From NCBI GenBank assembly GCA_019323355.1, contig JAHWHI010000112.1:1-18719 (forward strand): a stretch of 18,719 nt of DNA, in the 5' to 3' direction. Positions 13,558-18,719 of this stretch are shown here, piece by piece. The notes under the pieces were generated by a model. The model made no database searches. It had not been told where the DNA came from and saw only the letters and a program-made list of their open reading frames with translations. The DNA is from Candidatus Woesearchaeota archaeon (GTDB lineage: Archaea > Nanobdellota > Nanobdellia > Woesearchaeales > WJKV01). The position numbers and the translations under genes were made by a program. The stretch's first letter is position 1. Every line of letters starts with the position of its first letter.

Positions 13558-15723
13558 TTACCTGCATCTCTCTAATTCTTTGTTGACTATAGTATTATCA
13601 GGGCAGCGGAAATACTGAGGGAACGCATCAAGGAAAACCTGCTCGCAGGCTTTTGGAGTTTCTGCGAACATGCATACGCTGACATCTGACATGAAAAGCG
13701 TGAGCTGGGAATAACATTCTATATCATCAGCCTCGCAACCTTCAAGATGCTCCTTTCCAAGATGATGCAGAAGCAGTTTCAGCCGAAGCGACTCGTCTTC
13801 GAGCGAGAGAGCTGTCTCTGCAGGCTTTCTGAAAGTCTCGATCCATCTCTCATTGCTGAATTCTTTCTGAAGCTCGATGTGCATATTGCTCTGTCCTACC
13901 ATCATGAGCGCGAGATTAGAATGCTTTAGGAAATCATCAATAACATCTCCAAGGATTGTTTCAGGGTAAAAAGGAGATCTTTGGTAAGGAACAAATATTT
14001 CCTGTTTCTCGAGGCCAAAAGTTGGAGACAATATCTCATACAATCTGTCAGAGGAGAAACGCATCTTTGATACGTGCTCCTGCAGGTTTACAGTCTTGTC
14101 AATAAAATGTATCCCTGCAATACGGTTTGCATTGATGGATGCGAATTCATCAACAGCAACAACAGTATTTTCCCTTACTGTCTGTGTAATGATATTCAGG
14201 CGAATAATACGATTCAGATTCTGCAGAAAATCTTCAAAGACTTTTCCTGACAGGAATCTAAAAAAAGCTCCAAACCCAGTATCTCTAGGAATGTGATAAT
14301 TCTTATAGGACTGGAGTTGAGATTCGTACTGGGTTTGAAGACTCAAAAACGTACTAGGCAGGACAGTGCCTTCTGGAATAGCGTGGATCCATGAAAAGCT
14401 GTAGAGATCCTGTTCAAAATTAAGAGGCGGAATAGAGGAGATGATGCTGGCTTTTCTATCTGAATTTCGTTCATAAATAGATGAAGTAAAGACAGTCCCT
14501 GTGATTCCAACAACAAGCAGGACAATCAACATAATCCAGAAACCGAGAAAGATCCCATATCTTATTGAATCACGAGTAAGATGATTCCTAGGCTTGAAGA
14601 TCAAAGCCAATGGATAGAAAGCTGCGTAGAAATTGATCTTTCCTGTGACCCTACCGATAAAGACAATCCCGATCCTAATGAGGATTGGAAAAGTAATCAT
14701 CAAAACAACAAAATATATTATAATCAGAAACATCACTGACATGTGCCCTACAAAAGGCAGGATCACATAATTAACGAACAGGAGCACTGCGAATAGGAAA
14801 ACTGCTGCAAAAGTCAGCAGTATTGTCCAACAGTTGAAAAGTGCAAAAAAATTGTGGTTCTTGCCTGTCTTGTAGAAATATACCATTGATTTCAAGAAAG
14901 CAAGCGAAACCAGGAGCAGGAGCCAGAAGGACAAATAACCTGCAAAGATAAAAAGTATGACAAACAATAGTATGACTAATAATTCGTTCTGGAACCGATA
15001 GGAAAAATCTATCAGATAATTGAATATAAGGAAACCGACGATAAAGATAAGGCTGGTATAAACTTCCCCTCCAAGATATCCCAAGAAAAGCAGGAAGACA
15101 ATGAACATTATCATGTAGATATCTCCCCCTAGCCTTAGAAATTTCAGGATATCAAAAGGGTTCCTATAGTTCATCATTGGCTGATGCTCGTGCAAAGGAA
15201 GTATCCTCTCATGAAAGAACAGCCTGAACATCAATGTGAATACTACTGCAATAAACAATGAAACTATAAGTGCAACTGCAAAATATATGGGCACATTCAG
15301 GATTTCCTGTGGTGCGTAATTAATAAACAGTATGAAAACAAGTATACCTGTTATGAAGCCGAGCAAGAGCTCGTATTTCAAGGACTGCCTTTCAGGGATA
15401 TGGTATTTGGCGCAGTGGTATCCAAGAAAAGCTGAGATCACTGCAGGGTAGACGACCAGCAATGAGAAAAAAACAGTATTTGTCATCTCTGGAAGTGCTG
15501 TGAGTTTGAGTATGGAAAACAAGATGATCGGGATTCCGATCAGCATCAACATCAGTGGAAGGCTGAGGATTGAAATATGCGACGAACTCTTGTAAGATTC
15601 GTGGATTGCCTCCTTGACCTGCCTGTCAGGATATTTTTTTAACAGTAATCTCTTTATCTGAGAGATAGAATAGCCCTGGTCTGCATATTTCTGGATAGTA
15701 TCCTGTATCTTCTTATCAGCCAT
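13558..15723 (-). CDS. Large polytopic membrane protein with soluble C-terminal domain, unrecognised
   Basis: This 721-aa protein has three parts. Residues 1-45 form a charged helical module (YADQGYSISQIKRLLLKKYP..QVKEAI), resembling the N-terminus of the membrane protein at 1512-2018. Residues 50-411 contain about eleven or twelve membrane helices. Residues 415-721 are soluble and, from helix count and cysteine content, probably outside the cell. This last part ends with six cysteines in about 62 residues (from EGCEADDIEC to LERCR) and has no motif I recognise. Start 15723 is supported by a Shine-Dalgarno (GAGGTGA) 4 nt upstream. It lies second in the operon, 51 nt after the ATPase and 3 nt before the protease. 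Operon position suggests a structural or channel component of the pilus-like machine. Confidence 0.85.
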   Translation of the reverse strand: MADKKIQDTIQKYADQGYSISQIKRLLLKKYPDRQVKEAIHESYKSSSHISILSLPLMLMLIGIPIILFSILKLTALPEMTNTVFFSLLVVYPAVISAFLGYHCAKYHIPERQSLKYELLLGFITGILVFILFINYAPQEILNVPIYFAVALIVSLFIAVVFTLMFRLFFHERILPLHEHQPMMNYRNPFDILKFLRLGGDIYMIMFIVFLLFLGYLGGEVYTSLIFIVGFLIFNYLIDFSYRFQNELLVILLFVILFIFAGYLSFWLLLLVSLAFLKSMVYFYKTGKNHNFFALFNCWTILLTFAAVFLFAVLLFVNYVILPFVGHMSVMFLIIIYFVVLMITFPILIRIGIVFIGRVTGKINFYAAFYPLALIFKPRNHLTRDSIRYGIFLGFWIMLIVLLVVGITGTVFTSSIYERNSDRKASIISSIPPLNFEQDLYSFSWIHAIPEGTVLPSTFLSLQTQYESQLQSYKNYHIPRDTGFGAFFRFLSGKVFEDFLQNLNRIIRLNIITQTVRENTVVAVDEFASINANRIAGIHFIDKTVNLQEHVSKMRFSSDRLYEILSPTFGLEKQEIFVPYQRSPFYPETILGDVIDDFLKHSNLALMMVGQSNMHIELQKEFSNERWIETFRKPAETALSLEDESLRLKLLLHHLGKEHLEGCEADDIECYSQLTLFMSDVSVCMFAETPKACEQVFLDAFPQYFRCPDNTIVNKELERCR

Positions 15724-15727
15724 CTAT

Positions 15728-15734
15728 TCACCTC
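15728..15734 (-). promoter_or_regulatory. Shine-Dalgarno sequence of the 721-aa gene
   Basis: On the minus strand GAGGTGA lies 4 nt before the ATG at 15723, within an A-rich 51-nt spacer after the ATPase stop. The spacer has no T-run on the transcribed strand, so transcription from the ATPase gene should continue through it. Confidence 0.7.
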
Positions 15735-15774
15735 TTTTTTTATTTTTTAATTTTAATTTTTTATTTTTGAATTA

Positions 15775-18063
15775 TTATTTCTGGACAGATTCTTTCTTGA
15801 TCTCTTTCCTTATCCAGTGATCCCATTCGTCATATATCATCTTGCTGTCAAGATCGCCTGTTTCTTCAAGGACTTTTTCTGATATCAGATGGAACATATC
15901 ATTGCATTTTATGACAAACGGAGCTTCAAGCAGGTCCATGTTCTTTGCTTTCAATGCATAATCAAGATTAGCTTTCTTTATCTTTGCCCGAAGCATAATA
16001 TTTTCCCAGACAGCGTCCCATTTTCCAGCCCATTGCTTTACATTTCCTGCAATGCTCTTCAGTATGTCGCTGTCACCGTTCATCAGGTCTGTACTTGGCT
16101 CGAGCTCGTCTGTTGTTGGATTATATCTCAGAAGATCTATGAAAGCATTCTCTCTCATTGGATCGTCGACCCAATCTTTTCTTACTTCTGTGATGCCTGT
16201 CAGACGGCGCCACCAGTGCAGTCCGTCAGGACTACGGACAGGAGTATTTGTAAGTATGATATCAGTGGCTTTGAACGATGTCCTTGGAACTCCGATATCA
16301 TTGACAACACGGTCAAAGACACCGTAAGGACTGTCAGCGTGGATAGTGCCAGCAACAACATTCGCAGCTGCACCGACACGCATTGCCTCGTACAATGCAA
16401 GCGCTTCTGTACTTCTTACCTCGCCAATGATCAGAGAGGAATCCCCAAGCCTCAGAGTCGCACGGATCCCGTCTGTGGCACTGACACCTGATTCTTTTGT
16501 TGCTGCGAGTGCAGAAGCGACTTTCATGGACTGTAAGTTGAAGCCTAGTTCCCGCAGTCCCTGGGTCGGAAGCTCCAAAGTATCTTCAATAGTGATAACT
16601 CTATAACGCCGCATGATCTCTACCATCAGTGACGCAAGCATACTTGACTTTCCACTGCTTCTTGTACCTGCGACAAGCATTGTCTTTGTTCCGTCAATAA
16701 GAAAACTAAGAACTCCTGCTGCAAGAGGATTGAACATCTTGAAATTCATGAACAATGGAAGTGTCCAGGGCTTGTTCCTGTGACGCCTGAAAGCGAATGC
16801 AAGACCAGTTGGATCCAAAGGCGGAGATATTGCAGAGACCCTTGTACGTGCAGCCGGCAATGTCAATTCAGTATCAAGGACTGGATTTGCCTCATCCAAA
16901 GGCCGTCCGCTGACAAGACGAAGTTTTGTTGCCCAACTCTCTGCTTCTGTCGGTGCTGGAAAGATATTTGTGAAACAGTTTCCGAACTCCTGGTGGACAA
17001 TGAACATAGGGATCCTGCCCTGAGGAGAGTTAAGTGTGACGTCCTGGATTTTTGTATCTTCCATCAGGACTTCTATCAGGCCAAAGCCGATGGTATAACG
17101 CATCAGTATCTTTGCAAGAGTGTTCAGTTCCTCTCTCCTCATCTTTATCCCTTTTGTGTCTGCCAATTCTGTAAGAAGGTCAAGGCCGATGTTCATGAAA
17201 ACTTCTCTCATACGTTCTGGATCAATGAATTCTGCTTTTGTCGGTTTATGTTCAGCCATAATATTTCTTGCAGTGTCGAGAAGTTCGTACTGCTCCTCTG
17301 TGAGCCTGAACTCTGGAGGCATCATGTGGTAAAGATATTGTACATCTCCTGGAAGAGAGAAGATATTTATCTCTGTATCCTCACCGATAGTATAAGTGTC
17401 AAGTATCTCTCCGCCGTCAGGATACTGCGCCTGAAGTTTTGTGTACATGAAATCTGGTTTGATCACTGGACGGAACACCATTCGGTAAATGTCGCGAGAG
17501 TCAACAGAGTATCCTGAGATCTGAGGAAGGACTGCCTTGATCAGCTTTGTTCGTTCCAGTAATTCTTTTACATAGCTGAGGATTGCAATGTATCGTTCTT
17601 CATTCTCTAATCTGTTTTTGTCAGCAATTGTCTCTTTTGCAATGCGCGCCTCACGCACCAACCGCTTCAAACGCACATATGTTCCAACTGGATCCTGTTT
17701 CATGCGGATAAAAACAAGATTGTTGATGATATCCTGTTTCTGGCCATACCATGTGCGGTACTCTGGGGCCTTTCCAATATCAAACAAAGAGAGCTGGCTC
17801 TTGTTGTGAACAAGATGCGCATACAAATTTGCGATCTCCATCAGGATCAGGACCTGATTCAGTTCATATTCATACTCTCTTTTTTGTGAATATACTATCT
17901 TTGTGACATCCTTTACCTGCAGAAGAATATCAATGGTCCTGCTCATCAATAGCGGATCATCTTCAAGCGAAGGGATTCGTGAATAACCCTCGCAATATAT
18001 CCTCAGAATACGCTCTTCCCCTTCTCTTATTAGCTCAAACTCCCAGTCCTTTCTTGTAGGCAT
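15775..18063 (-). CDS. Type IV pilus/secretion ATPase (VirB11/FlaI/TadA family), long form
   Basis: This 762-aa protein is the likely motor that powers assembly or secretion, acting as a cytoplasmic hexamer under the PilC-like platform. Walker A is GTRSSGKS (466-473). The Asp-box region is TIEDTLELP (491-499), Walker B is LIIGEVRSTE with E548, and the His box is GTIHADS (572-578). The N2 domain preceding the P-loop is also family-like (YTIGFGLIEVLMEDTKIQDVTLNSP, 323-346; SGRPLDEANPVLD and RVSAISPPL before the core). The first ~300 residues and the last ~120 are extra compared with the 500-550 aa of typical FlaI/TadA proteins and carry no motif I recognise. First gene of the minus-strand operon; a Shine-Dalgarno-like AGGGGTG (18068-18074) precedes ATG 18063 by 4 nt. 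Confidence 0.95.
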   Translation of the reverse strand: MPTRKDWEFELIREGEERILRIYCEGYSRIPSLEDDPLLMSRTIDILLQVKDVTKIVYSQKREYEYELNQVLILMEIANLYAHLVHNKSQLSLFDIGKAPEYRTWYGQKQDIINNLVFIRMKQDPVGTYVRLKRLVREARIAKETIADKNRLENEERYIAILSYVKELLERTKLIKAVLPQISGYSVDSRDIYRMVFRPVIKPDFMYTKLQAQYPDGGEILDTYTIGEDTEINIFSLPGDVQYLYHMMPPEFRLTEEQYELLDTARNIMAEHKPTKAEFIDPERMREVFMNIGLDLLTELADTKGIKMRREELNTLAKILMRYTIGFGLIEVLMEDTKIQDVTLNSPQGRIPMFIVHQEFGNCFTNIFPAPTEAESWATKLRLVSGRPLDEANPVLDTELTLPAARTRVSAISPPLDPTGLAFAFRRHRNKPWTLPLFMNFKMFNPLAAGVLSFLIDGTKTMLVAGTRSSGKSSMLASLMVEIMRRYRVITIEDTLELPTQGLRELGFNLQSMKVASALAATKESGVSATDGIRATLRLGDSSLIIGEVRSTEALALYEAMRVGAAANVVAGTIHADSPYGVFDRVVNDIGVPRTSFKATDIILTNTPVRSPDGLHWWRRLTGITEVRKDWVDDPMRENAFIDLLRYNPTTDELEPSTDLMNGDSDILKSIAGNVKQWAGKWDAVWENIMLRAKIKKANLDYALKAKNMDLLEAPFVIKCNDMFHLISEKVLEETGDLDSKMIYDEWDHWIRKEIKKESVQK

Positions 18064-18096
18064 CCTACACCCCTTTTTATATACATGAATGGAAGC

Positions 18097-18112
18097 ATAT
18101 ATTTAAATATTT
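18097..18112. promoter_or_regulatory. Palindromic AT element, candidate shared bidirectional TATA box
   Basis: ATATTTAAATAT (18099-18110) is a perfect 12-bp palindrome inside the 81-nt divergent spacer. Its centre is about 41 nt from both the ATPase ATG (18063, minus) and the coiled-coil ATG (18145, plus). On either strand, initiation 25-27 nt away would leave a leader of about 14 nt with a purine-rich ribosome-binding site: AGGGGTG on the minus strand, GAGGGT at 18134-18139 on the plus strand. Other TATA-like strings (18077-18083, 18126-18133) are too close to the starts. Confidence 0.5.
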
Positions 18113-18144
18113 CCGACGATTTGAGTTTATAAAGAGGGTAGGAA

Positions 18145-18615
18145 ATGTCTCCATTATTCAAAAAAACGCCAAAAAAGGATGATAATGACTCTGGGGAAGG
18201 AAAGAGCGCTGGTGGGATCCGGGGAATGCTCGGAATGAGTGAAAAGGGGCCAAGCAGTGCCAGCAGTGAAATTGAGGATTTTCTTGGCAACCTGGGAAGG
18301 CGCATCAGGGTTCTTGAAGAAAGATATAACAACCTGAGAAAACAGTTCCAGTTCTCTGACCAGCTTATGCTGAAGAATAAAAAAAATATCCATGCTGAGA
18401 TCAAGGCAATGGACCTTACCCTTTCAGAAATCAACAAAGAACTTGTGGGTATCAAGGACAGGGCAGGGCAGATGTCAGCTGAGATCAAGGGATGTGCAAA
18501 GCTTTCGGAGTTCAAACTCCTGGAGAAGTATGTTGATATGTGGCGGCCTGTGAATTTCTTGACGAGAGAGCAGGCCATGAAGATGATCAAGGAGTATGCT
18601 GAGAAGAATAAATAA
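18145..18615 (+). CDS. Coiled-coil protein divergent to the secretion ATPase
   Basis: Unrecognised 156-aa protein with no signal peptide or membrane segment. Residues 1-40 are basic, then Gly/Ser-rich and probably disordered (KKTPKKDDNDSGEGKSAGG). About 41-117 have heptad-like hydrophobic spacing with many charged residues (EIEDFLGNLGRRIRVLEERYNNLRKQF... LTLSEINKELVGIKDR), typical of a coiled coil. The C-terminal part (120-156: LLEKYVDMWRPVNFLTREQAMKMIKEYAEK) looks like a small helical domain. The coiled coil plus small end domain is loosely like accessory archaellum proteins (FlaC/D/E), but I cannot claim homology. Divergence from the ATPase across a symmetric shared promoter suggests co-regulation and possibly a cytoplasmic accessory role. 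Confidence 0.82.
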   Translation: MSPLFKKTPKKDDNDSGEGKSAGGIRGMLGMSEKGPSSASSEIEDFLGNLGRRIRVLEERYNNLRKQFQFSDQLMLKNKKNIHAEIKAMDLTLSEINKELVGIKDRAGQMSAEIKGCAKLSEFKLLEKYVDMWRPVNFLTREQAMKMIKEYAEKNK

Positions 18616-18625
18616 AAATTAAAAT

Positions 18626-18660
18626 TGTTTTAATCTATTTTCTCCTGACAATTTTTATCT
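18626..18660 (+). terminator. T-rich region after the coiled-coil gene
   Basis: Several short T-runs (TTGTTTTAATCTATTTT, then ATTTTTATC) begin about 10 nt after the stop at 18615. They could terminate the plus-strand transcript, although part of this region may also encode the end of a minus-strand gene. Confidence 0.35.
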
Positions 18661-18718
18661 TTGTCTTTCTTATTTGGCTATTTCTGACAATTGGTTTTTT
18701 ATTTCTAGGTTTTTCTTT
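18635..18718 (-). CDS. Possible C-terminus of a minus-strand gene entering from the right edge
   Basis: One minus-strand frame is open from the window edge to a TAG at 18635-18637, giving 27 residues with a strongly basic composition (ending IRKTKIKIVRRK). The related strings IVRNS and IVRRK arise from a DNA near-repeat (CTGACAATT at 18645-18653 and 18684-18692). A basic C-terminal tail is plausible, and a convergent neighbour would end 19 nt from the coiled-coil gene. The stretch is short, however, and an AT-rich non-coding region could give the same frame by chance. Confidence 0.3.
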   Translation of the reverse strand, partial: KEKPRNKKPIVRNSQIRKTKIKIVRRK

Positions 18719-18719
18719 C

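Noticed and set aside
15735..15774. T-rich tract between the ATPase and the 721-aa gene as an operon terminator
   Set aside because: The T-run is on the plus strand. On the transcribed minus strand it reads as A, so it should not stop operon transcription.
15889..16491. 200-codon plus-strand open frame inside the ATPase gene
   Set aside because: Antisense to the Walker B and His-box coding region, which is certain. No independent coding signs.
16780..17517. 245-codon plus-strand open frame inside the ATPase gene
   Set aside because: Antisense to clear VirB11-type sequence, with odd composition (many Cys, Phe) and no promoter. A shadow frame.
18126..18133. TTTATAAA as TATA box for the coiled-coil gene
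   Set aside because: It is only about 15 nt from the ATG, so initiation would fall downstream of the start codon. The palindrome at 18099 fits better.

Overview
This window looks like chromosomal DNA of an archaeon. The strongest evidence is the ribosomal/RNA-polymerase cluster rps13-rps4-rps11-rpo3-rpl18e-rpl13-rps9-rpo10, a gene order typical of Archaea, together with an archaeal-type leucyl-tRNA synthetase. TATA boxes lie about 27-30 nt upstream of start codons, and oligo-T tracts follow the genes. The AT-rich composition, frequent ATA/AGA/AGG codons, a cysteine-rich exported protein style and many lineage-restricted membrane proteins suggest a DPANN lineage (Woesearchaeota/Pacearchaeota-like). 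That placement is inference.

Left part (1-2426): the tail of what is probably a prepilin peptidase (GGD motif at the window edge), then an unrecognised helical protein and a MinD/ParA-like ATPase with two altered active-site positions. A small four-helix membrane protein follows, and convergent to it is a NUDIX hydrolase whose stop codon directly abuts that gene's stop.

Centre (2427-9333): the ribosomal/RNAP operon is preceded by a TATA box and an ~80-nt leader that can form two mutually exclusive hairpins. It ends at rpo10 with a T-tract, and leuS follows on its own promoter. A 61-residue membrane protein with a strong Shine-Dalgarno sequence stands alone at 9443-9628.

Right part (9718-18063, minus strand): a tight five-gene operon, in transcription order: a 762-aa VirB11/FlaI/TadA-type secretion ATPase, a 721-aa polytopic membrane protein with a large C-terminal soluble domain, a 330-aa cysteine-rich predicted zinc metalloprotease with a pilin-like N-terminus, a 213-aa signal-anchored single-pass protein, and a 740-aa membrane protein carrying two PilC/TadC (T2SSF) domains. 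ATPase plus PilC-type platform is the minimal motor of a type IV pilus-like machine. The protease and the two unrecognised envelope proteins locked into the same operon make this the most interesting part of the window. A coiled-coil protein is divergently transcribed from the same intergenic region, where a perfect 12-bp AT palindrome sits almost exactly midway between the two start codons and could serve as a TATA box for both. The prepilin peptidase fragment and MinD-like ATPase at the left are possible functional partners, but they are 8 kb away and separated by housekeeping genes.

No rRNA, tRNA, CRISPR array, insertion sequence or phage gene was recognised. There is no gene-free stretch longer than about 170 bases.
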